Source: Acidobacteriaceae bacterium
GTDB lineage: Bacteria; Acidobacteriota; Terriglobia; Terriglobales; Acidobacteriaceae
Reading direction: 5' to 3'
Assembly: GCA_003140705.1 (NCBI GenBank)
Contig: PLKU01000401.1
Coordinates: 1 to 13,907, forward strand
Length of the DNA stretch: 13,907 nucleotides
Made by a program: the position numbers and the translations under genes. The number at the start of each line of letters is the position of its first letter. The first letter of the stretch is position 1. The notes beneath the pieces were generated by a model. The model worked only from the letters and a program-made list of their open reading frames with translations, had not been told where the DNA came from and did no database searches. Positions 1-8,190 of the stretch are shown piece by piece.

Positions 1-1441
1 AGAAGTAGTAGGCATCCACCATGCGGTCCTGAAGTTTGATCTTTTTACCTTCAATGCCAATGTCGGCGATCCAATGTTGTCCGCAACTGTTGGGACATCC
101 GGTGACGTGCAATTTCAGATGCTGATCGAAACCTGGCAAACGTTCCTCCAGTTCTTCCACCAGCCAGCGCGAAAAGCTCTTGGTCTCGGTGATGGCGAGC
201 TTGCAGAACTCGGTGCCGGTGCAGGCGATGGCGCCGCGCCAGAAAGAAGAGCCATCCACCTGCAGGCCGATCTTGCCGAGCTCGCCGGCCAGTGCCGCAG
301 TCTTGCTGTTGGGAACATCGATGAACAAAAGATTCTGCGACACGGTCGTGCGCAATGAACCGCTGCCAAAAAGGTCTGCCAAGTCCGCCGCGGCCTCAAG
401 CTGTTCTCCGGTCAACCGTCCGCGCAGAACCGACGCGCCCACAGAACTGAATCCCGCCTGGCGCTGCGGATGGATGCCTGCGTGATCGCGAAAAATGTCG
501 TTGGGCACCTCCTCAGGCACTCCGGGCAGCAGGGTGAAGTCGAGCCTGGATTGGAGCTCCGCCAAGAATTTCTCGGCAGTCCAACCTTCTTTCATGAAGA
601 GGTGCTTCATGCGCGCGCGGTCACGGCTTTCGCGCAAGCCCTGCTGATCACGGAATATTTCAGTGATCCCGCGAACCACGCGAAGCGCCTGGTCAGGCAG
701 TATGAAGGCGTCGAGATGAACGGCAAGATGCGGATCTGCGGAAAGCCCTCCACCCACACGTACTGAGTAGCCAACCTGACCGTTGTGTTTCACGGCCGAA
801 AGCCCGATGTCATTAATCTCCGGGTTGTTGCACCACGAGGGGCAGCCGGACGCAGAGATTTTGAATTTCCGCGGCAGGTTAAAGAACTCGGGATTCCCGT
901 TGAGCATGTGGGCAATCTCAATTGCAAGCGGGGAGGCGTCAATCAGTTCATCGGCTGCGACTCCGGCCAGCGGGCAGCCGGTTACGTTTCGCACCACGTC
1001 GCCGCAAGCTCCCTTGGGAGAGATGCCAATTGAGTCGAGTGCGTCCACGACTTCGGGGAGTGATTCGATGGTGAGCCAATGGAGTTGGATGGCCTGGCGA
1101 ACTGTAATGTCGGCCAGATTGCGCGCATGCTTCCGCGTGATTCCACCAATGGTTCGCAGCTGGCTGGAGGAGAGGATGCCATTGGGGATGGCAATACGCA
1201 TCATGAAGTAGTCGGAGACCAGGCCTTCACCGCCTTTGCCGCCAACGGCACCCACGCCGTCGCCCTGCGTGTAAATGCCCCACCACTTGAAGTAGAAGGA
1301 GGCCCATTCGGGAACCACACTCGACCGGCCGGCGCGCGCGAAGGCGCGAACCTCGTCAAAGGCCGCCCAGGGATTCTTCTCCTGCTTCAGCCGCTCGGCT
1401 CGCTGGGCGCCTGATTCTTTCTTTTTAACCACTTCAGTCAT
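1..1441 (-). CDS. Ferredoxin-type nitrite/sulfite reductase (NirA/CysI family), 3' end outside the window
   Basis: Siroheme and [4Fe-4S] enzyme for six-electron reduction of nitrite to ammonia or sulfite to sulfide in the cytoplasm. The frame is open from the ATG at 1441 through the left edge, giving 480 codons without a stop. Translation shows the family layout: an N-terminal ferrodoxin-like half with WWGIYTQ and YFMMRIAIPNG, a central ACGDVVRNVTGCP segment, then SGCPSWCNNPEINDIG. The four cluster/siroheme cysteines are present as C407-X5-C413 (CTGTEFC) and C449-X3-C453 (CPNSC), a spacing typical of the family. A purine-rich AAGGGA lies 3 nt before the ATG. An in-frame GTG 24 nt upstream is a possible but weaker start. 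The substrate cannot be decided: Tyr in YTQ and Cys in ACGD resemble the region of the Tyr-Cys pair of mycobacterial sulfite reductase, but no alignment was made. About 480 of an expected ~500-570 residues are seen. It is separated by 216 bp from addA and probably transcribed on its own. Confidence 0.93.
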   Translation of the reverse strand, partial: MTEVVKKKESGAQRAERLKQEKNPWAAFDEVRAFARAGRSSVVPEWASFYFKWWGIYTQGDGVGAVGGKGGEGLVSDYFMMRIAIPNGILSSSQLRTIGGITRKHARNLADITVRQAIQLHWLTIESLPEVVDALDSIGISPKGACGDVVRNVTGCPLAGVAADELIDASPLAIEIAHMLNGNPEFFNLPRKFKISASGCPSWCNNPEINDIGLSAVKHNGQVGYSVRVGGGLSADPHLAVHLDAFILPDQALRVVRGITEIFRDQQGLRESRDRARMKHLFMKEGWTAEKFLAELQSRLDFTLLPGVPEEVPNDIFRDHAGIHPQRQAGFSSVGASVLRGRLTGEQLEAAADLADLFGSGSLRTTVSQNLLFIDVPNSKTAALAGELGKIGLQVDGSSFWRGAIACTGTEFCKLAITETKSFSRWLVEELEERLPGFDQHLKLHVTGCPNSCGQHWIADIGIEGKKIKLQDRMVDAYYF

Positions 1442-1452
1442 TTGTCCCTTTT
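1442..1452 (-). promoter_or_regulatory. Ribosome binding site of the nitrite/sulfite reductase gene
   Basis: Read on the minus strand the bases just before the ATG at 1441 are AAAAAGGGACAA. The AAGGGA core lies 3 nt from the start codon, a slightly short but usable Shine-Dalgarno spacing, and supports the ATG over the in-frame GTG further upstream. Confidence 0.55.
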
Positions 1453-1461
1453 TCAGCAGAT

Positions 1462-1496
1462 ACACAAAACCCGCGGCAGCATGGCTGCTTCGCGGG
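1462..1496 (-). terminator. Intrinsic-terminator-like hairpin in the 5' leader of the reductase gene (candidate attenuator)
   Basis: On the minus strand CCCGCG, a 2-nt AA bulge, GCAGC, a CAT loop, GCTGC and CGCGGG form an 11-bp GC-rich stem (1496 to 1470). It is followed at once by TTTTGTGT (1469-1462). This is the architecture of an intrinsic terminator, but it sits 28 nt upstream of the reductase ATG and points into the gene. It would therefore act as a premature terminator controlling the reductase unless it ends transcripts arriving from addA. No known riboswitch consensus (for example the SAM-I core) was recognised in the leader. Confidence 0.6.
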
Positions 1497-1619
1497 CATT
1501 TGGAAACCTTGGATTTCGATCAACAGTACAGACCCAGGTCACCTGTGCGCGCGGAACAGAGGACAGCAGCGACAACAGGGTAGGCAGTGCATACCAAGAT
1601 CATATCCGGGGGTTAGGAG

Positions 1620-1640
1620 AAAAGCAATTTCCGCCGGAAA
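1620..1640 (-). terminator. Weak terminator candidate after addA
   Basis: Minus-strand TTTCC-GGC-GGAAA (1640-1628) forms a short 5-bp stem, followed by TTGCTTTT. It lies 18 bp after the addA stop codon, where a terminator would be expected, but the stem is short and partly A/T, so it may be inefficient. Confidence 0.35.
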
Positions 1641-1657
1641 GGAAAATCGAACAGGGC

Positions 1658-4600
1658 CTAAAGTTCCCACCAGTCCAACATCAACATTCGGGGGTAGTAG
1701 AGCCCGGCGCGAAGAGTCGCGTCGGCGCCGTACAAGTTGCGCAGAATCCGAGCGTAGGCCTCAATCTGGGGCGCAAACAGTTCTCTCAATCCGGCCATTG
1801 CGGCTCCAAGGTCCTGACCAGGGCTGGCTGCGTGGGCTGTCTTGTAGTCGATGATCCACCATGCCTCTTGACCTTCCGATCGAGGGTTCAACCCGGCGCG
1901 GAAGACGCGATCGACGCGAACCGTGCGCAAGCTCCTCTCGACGACGCCATTCCATCGAACTTCGCTGACGGCATCGGCGTGGGGCGAGAGAATCCACCCG
2001 CCGTCAGGATGGTGAGACGCATCAAGCGCCAGTTTCAGCGCCTGGGAAGCAATGGCCTCGGCTTGTTTCGCATCAATGCCTGCGGATCGGATGCTTGCGG
2101 CAATCTTCGGTGTGAGTCGCGCAACGGCGGTGCGGGCACCATCCCAATCCAGTTCCGTCCGGAGGCGCGAGAGTTCTTCAAGGAGTGCATGGACGGCGGT
2201 GCCGAGAGCGCGAGAAAGCAAGCCGCCTAGGTGGCGGGCGTAGAAGCTCCCTTCACCTTCGTCGATTGCAGAGACCGTAAGTCGAGTTTGAGGGGCTCTC
2301 ACACTTCCTGGAAGAGCATCAGCAGCAGATACCCCGCTCGTCTGGTAGACCGTCGGCAGGCGCCGCATTCTGGTTGGCTCCTGCGGTTCTGTTGGCTCAG
2401 GTGGTGGAGGCATGACCAGCAGATCGCTCTGGCCTGCGGCGGCGATGCTTGCAATCTCATTCTCCTCGTCGATGGCCGGCGCCAATTGCCCCGCCCTCCA
2501 GTCTTCAAAGCGGAGGCGCACTTCTTCCTCAAGCGCCGGCCATGCGGTGGCCAGCAGACTGTTTTTGGGCTCGCACAGGCTCAACACACCGTCAGATTCA
2601 ACTTTGTAAGCGGGACGAGCGAAGAAGAGGAGTTCTTCGCGGGCGCGAGTTGCCGCTACGTAGAGAATGCGACGCATCTCCTGTGTTTCCCGTTTTCGAC
2701 GAAAGCGATCCACCCATGTCTTTGACTTGCCACGCTCGGCGCCTTTCGACTGCACCGGCGCGACAAGGAATTCTGTGATTTCACCAGAATCGTCCGGGCT
2801 CGCCAGTCCGCGCTCCAGCCAGGAGAGCATCCGTCGCTCGCCGTTTCTCGCCCTGGCCTGGAGTTCCGGCACAATCACCACTTCAAATTCCAGGCCTTTT
2901 GACTTGTGAATGGTCATCAACTGCACACCGCACTGGCTGCTTGCGCCTGGATCAGGCAGCGCCGTGAGCTGCTCGAGAGCTGCGTCGAGGCCGGGACCAA
3001 GCAGGTCCTGTTCGCCACCAGGCAGGCTGTCCAGGCAACGCCAAAGCAGATCAACGTTGGAACACGCTGTGGAGTCAACGCAATCGGCTCCTCCGAGACG
3101 GAGCCAGACTTGCTCGAGCCATGTTCCCAGCGAAGAGATCGGGCCACCACCCCACGGGCGAACACCTGACTTCAAGGTCGCCGCCAGGTCGTCGGGCGTT
3201 GCCTGGGTTGAAGCAAGCGCGTCCAGCAATCTTTGGGCGGCCTGCCGCCCATCTTTGCTGAGGAGGTGCATGCGTTCGCCGAGCAATTCAGGCACGGGTC
3301 GGGAGAGAAGATCAGGGTTATCCGCGCTGGTCAGGCGATGCAGGTCCTCGAGCGAAAGCCCGCACCATGGGGCACGCAGAACGCCCAACCAGGCTACGCG
3401 ATCTTCGGGATTGAAGAGGGCGCGAACCAGCGCGATGGCGTCAAGCACCTCGGGCCGGTCAGAGAGTTGTTCCAACTCGATGGCGCGGAATGGAATGGCC
3501 GCTTCTCGAAGTGCAGCAGCGACGGGCGCCAGCGCAGCGCGGGTGCGGCCAAGGATGGCGATGCGATACTTTTCACCGATGTTTTCAACATTGGCGCGAG
3601 CCTTTTCCATGCGGTCCAGGTGGCTCCGGACAAGCGCAACGATCTGCTCCGTCTGGGCCGCCCGGGCATCTTCTTTTGCGCTCGGCTGATCGGAGTCAAC
3701 AGATTTGCCACCAGTCGCCTGCGGCGAAAAGGTGAGGTGCAAACTGAAATCCGGGATCTGACTGAGCCGGGATTCCCTGGCTGGCTCGGCTTTGGAGAAA
3801 CAAACTCCGCTGCCGTCCGCTTCCGCGAAGACCTCATCAAAGAATTCATTGAGCCGATCGACAAGAGTTGGAACGGTGCGGAAGTTAGCTTTGAGTGGAA
3901 CAAAGTCGAGTTGCAGCGGCTCAGCCTCAGGTATCTCAAGGCCAAGCGTCCTGACGCGGGCAAAAAGCTCAGGGTCCGCGTCGCGAAACGAATAGACGGA
4001 CTGCATAGGGTCGCCAACGACAAAGCACGTGCGACCCTCTCGGTCTGGCCAGGCCGCAATCAGGCTGGCCAGCAACTGGTGCTGGCGGCGACTCGTGTCC
4101 TGGAACTCGTCGACCAGCAAATGGCGAATGCCGTCCGCAACGGCAATGGCTGCGTCGGTGGGCAGATCGTCAGGGCCACGAAGCACCTGCTGAGCGATCT
4201 GTGCTACCTCGATAAAATCGACTGCTGCTGCCTCTGCGAAGACGACCTGCAACTCGCCAGCCGCACGACGGAGCAGCGTGAAACAGGCCCGGACAATTCT
4301 CCAGTCTGCGTCGGTGTAGCGGGCTGGAGCAAGATTGCGAACCTCGTCGAGCGCTGCTTCGAGGCCGGGGACGGCGTTCAGGCGTGCAATCAGGTTGAGA
4401 ATCTGGGCTTTCTCGAATTTTCTGTCAGAAGGGAAGCCGAGTTTTTTGTCCACTTGCCTCCTGAATCGACCCTCCTTGACGTGCAGCAATTCGGCGAGGT
4501 TGGAATAGGCCCGGTGCGCCTCATCAACATCTTCGGTGGAGAGCCACGGCGGAGCAGGGAACTCCGCCATCTCGGCCAGTTCGCGAAGAAACGCGCTCTC

Positions 4601-5395
4601 AACATGCTGGCAGGCGTAGCGGGCCAGGACGAGCGCCTCTTCTCTCGCGCCCGGAACCAGGTTCATGAATTCGTCGAGCGCGGTTAGACTCTCGCTGATT
4701 GCGTTGGCGAACGGTCGCTCCAGGCGATTGCGCAAATCGTCCCAATCCGGATCGCGATCCATGACAAAGTTGTGCATCCAGCGGTCGCGCGTTTCCAGCA
4801 TCTCAACAAGAAGATCTTCCATTTCTCGCCAGTTGTTGTCGCGCCACAGCAGCAACGCTTCAATCGCTTCGTTCAGGGCCCGATCTGCGTGGCCGATCTT
4901 CTCCAGGATCTGGCGGGCTGCACGGCGATAGAGCTCCCGGGGTTGCGCGGCGATTTGAATGCCGCCGCCCAGCGAGGAGAGCAGCGGCTGTTGAAGAGCA
5001 AGGTCGCGGCAAAAGGAATCGATGGTGGCGATGCGGAGTTGCGCCGGCAGATCGAGCAGTTTCCAGTCTCGCTGGCGGGAGTGTGCAAGGGCGCGGCGAG
5101 CCAGGGCCTCCATCGAAAACTCGTTGCATGAGGCTGGCAGAGCATCACTGGCGGCAGCCATCTCCAGTTCAGAAAGGATGCGATGTCGCATCTCTGCGGC
5201 TGCGGCATTGGTAAAGGTGATCGCAACCACCTGGCCGGGCTCGTCGACCTCAGCCAACAGGCGCAGAAAGCGGCGCGTCAGCAAGTCCGTCTTGCCCGAG
5301 CCCGCCGGTGCTTGCACAAGAATGGATCGCGAGAGATCGAGGGCTCGAATGCGCTCGGGTTGGTCGGGAGGCGAGGGCTTATGTGGGCTATTCAT
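1658..5395 (-). CDS. addA: AddA-type UvrD-like helicase/nuclease (double-strand break repair helicase AddA)
   Basis: ATP-driven superfamily 1A helicase with a C-terminal nuclease. It processes double-strand DNA ends for homologous recombination as the AddA subunit of an AddAB-like complex. Its 1245 residues are close to the ~1230 of classical AddA. Motifs in order: Walker A APAGSGKT (29-36), motif Ia TFTNAAAAEM (60-69), Walker B LLVDEFQDTS (D429-E430), motif III VVGDPMQSVYSFR (459-471), MTIHKSKGLEF (827-837) and motif VI ILYVAATRAR (910-919). The nuclease has GTAVHALLE with H1069, VDRVF with D1162 and IIDYKT with D1183/K1185, so all PD-(D/E)XK residues look intact. The ATG at 5395 overlaps the last codons of the upstream addB-like gene (ATGAATAG), implying translational coupling. 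A plain UvrD/PcrA is excluded by the length and the nuclease; RecB is less likely because the partner is AddB-like, not RecC. Confidence 0.95.
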   Translation of the reverse strand: MNSPHKPSPPDQPERIRALDLSRSILVQAPAGSGKTDLLTRRFLRLLAEVDEPGQVVAITFTNAAAAEMRHRILSELEMAAASDALPASCNEFSMEALARRALAHSRQRDWKLLDLPAQLRIATIDSFCRDLALQQPLLSSLGGGIQIAAQPRELYRRAARQILEKIGHADRALNEAIEALLLWRDNNWREMEDLLVEMLETRDRWMHNFVMDRDPDWDDLRNRLERPFANAISESLTALDEFMNLVPGAREEALVLARYACQHVESAFLRELAEMAEFPAPPWLSTEDVDEAHRAYSNLAELLHVKEGRFRRQVDKKLGFPSDRKFEKAQILNLIARLNAVPGLEAALDEVRNLAPARYTDADWRIVRACFTLLRRAAGELQVVFAEAAAVDFIEVAQIAQQVLRGPDDLPTDAAIAVADGIRHLLVDEFQDTSRRQHQLLASLIAAWPDREGRTCFVVGDPMQSVYSFRDADPELFARVRTLGLEIPEAEPLQLDFVPLKANFRTVPTLVDRLNEFFDEVFAEADGSGVCFSKAEPARESRLSQIPDFSLHLTFSPQATGGKSVDSDQPSAKEDARAAQTEQIVALVRSHLDRMEKARANVENIGEKYRIAILGRTRAALAPVAAALREAAIPFRAIELEQLSDRPEVLDAIALVRALFNPEDRVAWLGVLRAPWCGLSLEDLHRLTSADNPDLLSRPVPELLGERMHLLSKDGRQAAQRLLDALASTQATPDDLAATLKSGVRPWGGGPISSLGTWLEQVWLRLGGADCVDSTACSNVDLLWRCLDSLPGGEQDLLGPGLDAALEQLTALPDPGASSQCGVQLMTIHKSKGLEFEVVIVPELQARARNGERRMLSWLERGLASPDDSGEITEFLVAPVQSKGAERGKSKTWVDRFRRKRETQEMRRILYVAATRAREELLFFARPAYKVESDGVLSLCEPKNSLLATAWPALEEEVRLRFEDWRAGQLAPAIDEENEIASIAAAGQSDLLVMPPPPEPTEPQEPTRMRRLPTVYQTSGVSAADALPGSVRAPQTRLTVSAIDEGEGSFYARHLGGLLSRALGTAVHALLEELSRLRTELDWDGARTAVARLTPKIAASIRSAGIDAKQAEAIASQALKLALDASHHPDGGWILSPHADAVSEVRWNGVVERSLRTVRVDRVFRAGLNPRSEGQEAWWIIDYKTAHAASPGQDLGAAMAGLRELFAPQIEAYARILRNLYGADATLRAGLYYPRMLMLDWWEL

Positions 5396-8111
5396 CTACA
5401 GCCTCCGCATCATAGCCATCTTCCTCGTCTTCAAGTGGGTCCCGGAATTTCTTCTCCTGAATACGGCAAAGAGCCTGCAAGCCGCACCCCTCGCAGGTCT
5501 TTGGGTATTGGCGGGGATTCACTTCCGCCCGGCCCGTGAGAAAGTCGTTGGCGAGCTCTTCAATGTGCGCGCGCCATTTGGATAGCAATTCATCAGTCAG
5601 CTTCTTCTTGACCAAGGAACTGGAAACCTTGAGGCCGTCGAAAAGAACCGTGGCTGCATTGAAGAAGTGGCCCACAAGTTTGAGGTTTCCCGCACGCGCT
5701 TTCGCAAATGCAAGTCCGCCGAGGTCCCCTTCGACGGCAAAGCCGGCATAGAGAGGCAATTGCACATCGTCCGGGCGGGGCAAATCCCACAGTTTTGTGG
5801 CAACATCCCCAGACTTGTAATCGATGACCAGCAGTGAATCGTCCTTGAGCCGATCGATCCGGTCGAGCCGCAGATCGAAGGTGAGCCCAGCCAGGTGGAT
5901 GGTGCGCTCTACCTCCGTCTCAGCCACATCAAAACCGATTCGCGTGGCTTCATAGTCCAGCCACTCAATCACAAGGCGCGTGAGTCGTTGCGCTTCAAGA
6001 TCCAGATAACGCGGGGGCATCCGATCGCGTAGTCCCGGGCTGACGCCGGTGCGAAGAGCGCGGTCAACGTGCGCAGCCACAAAGGCGGCTCGGCCGTCGC
6101 CAAGTTGAAGAAGAGCACGGTGATTGGAAATCCCGTTCGGCGGACCGGCCCAGATGGCGTGCAGCACTTCGTGCAAAAGTTTTCCGCGCTGCGCGTCCGA
6201 GAGGCCGGCTTCTGCGGGTTCCCAACCTTGGGCAGACAGGCGCCCGGTCGCAAATGCTTTGAAGGCACATTGCGACTGGCTGGTAAGCACACTTGCTCCG
6301 CCGCGGACCTTTCCGGGAGGGAAGGGAATCCGGCTGAAATCTTCATATGGGACTGTCAGCGGGGCTGAGCCGGACGGCAGCATCAATTCCGGCGGCATCG
6401 CTTGCGGAGCGCCGGCAAGCTGGACAATTTGGCGAGAGGGCCGAGTCTCAGCAGCCTCCACCTGCGCTGCGAAACTGAAGTGAACTTCTGAAGCAGAGCT
6501 GATCAGGCGCGTGGTGATGGCATGGGCCAGCTCCCAATCAAGCTGGGCGCTGGCATGTGGCATCCCTGCCTGGCGCTGCACCTCCGGAGGCAGCAGCGGA
6601 TGCGTCGCGCCACCCGACGGCCAGGCCTCTTCATTGGCTCCCAGAAACCAGACGCCATCGGCGGTCAACCCCGCCGACTCGGCAGGGCCCGCAATCTGAA
6701 TGGGCGCCTCGCGTGACTCGGGCGTGAACAGTGTCTCGTCGAGTGTTCGGGAGAGTATAGGAAGAAAATCCTCCCATGCAATGCGCCGCCCATCGAAGCC
6801 AAGAGAGCCAGAAGTTTCCAAGCCCTGCTGCCAACGGTTGGCGGCCTGGAATTCCGTGCTCGTCAGCGGACGGGAGCCGGGGAAGCCCGCCGCCTCTAAT
6901 AAATGCGGAACCAATTCGACCCATTCAAGCGGGGCTTGCGGGCGGAGAGCGAAGTCAGCCAGGCGACGCTGCGCATTCGTCATGCGATTTACCCAGGCTT
7001 CAGGAATAGCCGAGCCCCTGGCGGCTCCTACAAATGCGTTCAGCGTCCATTGCGGTTGCTGTTGGCTCCTGCGGCGGATCCCGCGCATATGAGCCTGCAG
7101 TGCGGCGGATTCCTGCACACTTGCAGCGGCGTAACCGGTGGAGAGCAGCCAGTCAAGTTTGTGTTCAGCGATCGGAGCCGAGAGCCAGCGAAGCAGCAGA
7201 TGCGCAGCATTTGGCAACGCAGCCAGACTCAACGGGATTCCAAGCGAGAACTCGAATAGCGGAGAAGTGCCCTCGTCGCGTTGCCCTGCACCTGTGTGCT
7301 TGAGGAAGGCCCGTTCGATCTGGCCGCGCCGCATGCGGTCTCCCGCATCCTGGGTTACCACCAGCAGGCGGCCCTCCGGGTTGCTGGCAAGTTGCTGAGC
7401 GCACCACAGTGCACACGCGCCCAGTTCGGATTGTGCATCGGAGGCTTTGTGGAAGAGAATCCGTTCGGCCGGGGGTGCGTGCTCGGCCTGCCTCCACTCT
7501 CCCCAGGTGTCGAACAGGCTTCGCTGTGTGGGCAGAATGCGGTCGAATCCGACCAGCAGCAGTGGCGGGCGCGCGGCTTGCGTCTGGGTGGTCACCTTCG
7601 TCGGACTCTCAAGGAGCGCAATCAGTTCCAGCGAAAGACGCGCGGGGCTGAGGAGGCTGTCTCTCCGGCAGATTTGGTCAAACGCCGTCAGCCATTCGCT
7701 GAAGGCTGCCGCGTCCTGCTGCCAGGCGCTGTGGGCTCCGGTCCGCAGTAGACTGGGTGCATACGAACAGAGCAATTCATATGCTTCCATGGCCAGGTTA
7801 GCCAGGCGGTAGCGCGGGCCCTCAAGCAAAGTTGCCATGTGTTCACGCCTGCCAAGGATCCCCGCCCAAATAGCCTGTTCCTGAGTGCGATTCAGAACCA
7901 GGCGGCCGTCGCGCCCGCGCGCATCCCACTCGCTGCGGACAAAGCTCTTCCAATCCAGAATGTTGGGCGTCTGCCAGGCTGTCAGTCCCTCGACTCGCCG
8001 GGCGCGATGGAAGTCGGAGAGCAGGGCGCGCGCGGCGCGGTCGCTGGCTGTAACCACCAGGCCGCCGTTGCGCAGCCATGCGTCAATCTCGCCTTTCCTT
8101 GGTGGCCCCAT
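5388..8111 (-). CDS. addB: AddB-like PD-(D/E)XK nuclease with Fe-S staple (partner of AddA)
   Basis: Second subunit of the AddAB-like end-resection machine, 907 residues, shorter than Bacillus AddB (~1160). It resembles the compact AddB-like 'probable DNA repair protein' type. The N-terminus (GGLVVTASDRAARALL, ~16-31) occupies the place of a helicase motif I but has no GxGKT, so ATP binding by this subunit is unlikely. The C-terminal nuclease carries LLHEVLH (H647), LDRID (D750/D753) and VIDYKSGD (D764, K766). It is bracketed by C615 (QSQCAFKAF) and by C873-X2-C876-X5-C882 near the end, the four-cysteine [4Fe-4S] staple known from AddB nucleases. The stop overlaps the addA start by 8 nt. The ATG at 8111 has almost no Shine-Dalgarno, only GGA next to the start, and a TATAAC box lies 6 nt upstream. 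The acidic tail (EDEEDGYDAEAVDE) is unremarkable. The fold and role are well supported; exact orthology to AddB is moderate. Confidence 0.88.
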   Translation of the reverse strand: MGPPRKGEIDAWLRNGGLVVTASDRAARALLSDFHRARRVEGLTAWQTPNILDWKSFVRSEWDARGRDGRLVLNRTQEQAIWAGILGRREHMATLLEGPRYRLANLAMEAYELLCSYAPSLLRTGAHSAWQQDAAAFSEWLTAFDQICRRDSLLSPARLSLELIALLESPTKVTTQTQAARPPLLLVGFDRILPTQRSLFDTWGEWRQAEHAPPAERILFHKASDAQSELGACALWCAQQLASNPEGRLLVVTQDAGDRMRRGQIERAFLKHTGAGQRDEGTSPLFEFSLGIPLSLAALPNAAHLLLRWLSAPIAEHKLDWLLSTGYAAASVQESAALQAHMRGIRRRSQQQPQWTLNAFVGAARGSAIPEAWVNRMTNAQRRLADFALRPQAPLEWVELVPHLLEAAGFPGSRPLTSTEFQAANRWQQGLETSGSLGFDGRRIAWEDFLPILSRTLDETLFTPESREAPIQIAGPAESAGLTADGVWFLGANEEAWPSGGATHPLLPPEVQRQAGMPHASAQLDWELAHAITTRLISSASEVHFSFAAQVEAAETRPSRQIVQLAGAPQAMPPELMLPSGSAPLTVPYEDFSRIPFPPGKVRGGASVLTSQSQCAFKAFATGRLSAQGWEPAEAGLSDAQRGKLLHEVLHAIWAGPPNGISNHRALLQLGDGRAAFVAAHVDRALRTGVSPGLRDRMPPRYLDLEAQRLTRLVIEWLDYEATRIGFDVAETEVERTIHLAGLTFDLRLDRIDRLKDDSLLVIDYKSGDVATKLWDLPRPDDVQLPLYAGFAVEGDLGGLAFAKARAGNLKLVGHFFNAATVLFDGLKVSSSLVKKKLTDELLSKWRAHIEELANDFLTGRAEVNPRQYPKTCEGCGLQALCRIQEKKFRDPLEDEEDGYDAEAVDE

Positions 8112-8190
8112 TCCAGCGTTATACGCCGTGAGCCGGGGCGAGGGCCATTCTGTGGAGATTTGCCAGCAGTGGCCGGTTGTACACTGTTGG
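8112..8190. promoter_or_regulatory. Divergent promoter region between addB-like gene and SCO gene
   Basis: Only 79 bp separate the two start codons. Minus strand: TATAAC (8123-8118) sits 6 nt before the addB ATG. Plus strand: TACACT (8180-8185) sits 5 nt before the GTG of the SCO gene. Both positions would put the transcription start at or next to the start codon. The -35 candidates are poor; TTGCCA at 8160-8165 has only a 14-nt spacer to TACACT. No good ribosome binding site is present for either gene. Confidence 0.4.

Larger units (their letters stand above)
1442..1657 (-). other. Intergenic leader between addA stop and the reductase start
   Basis: This 216-bp gap must hold the 3' end of the addB-addA message and the promoter and leader of the reductase gene. 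Besides the strong hairpin close to the start codon it holds a small palindrome CAGGTCACCTG (+ strand about 1538-1548) and a weak hairpin at 1628-1640. I could not identify a convincing -35/-10 pair. TACTGT on the minus strand near 1530 is the best -10-like string but lacks a partner. Confidence 0.5.

Noticed and set aside
1442..1657. SAM riboswitch or other known riboswitch in the reductase leader
   Set aside because: No match to conserved riboswitch cores was recognised; only the terminator-like hairpin is supported.
1442..2230. 262-codon plus-strand open frame starting opposite the reductase leader
   Set aside because: It runs through the hairpin leader and antisense to the addA nuclease domain, with composition unlike a folded protein; a shadow frame.
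3233..4687. 484-codon plus-strand open frame inside addA
   Set aside because: It lies opposite an addA region between strongly conserved helicase motifs, has no recognisable domain and no ribosome site; long antisense frames are common in GC-rich coding DNA.
7885..8190. N-terminal extension of the SCO frame upstream of the GTG
   Set aside because: It would overlap the addB start by over 200 bp and place 102 arginine-rich residues before a textbook lipoprotein signal peptide.
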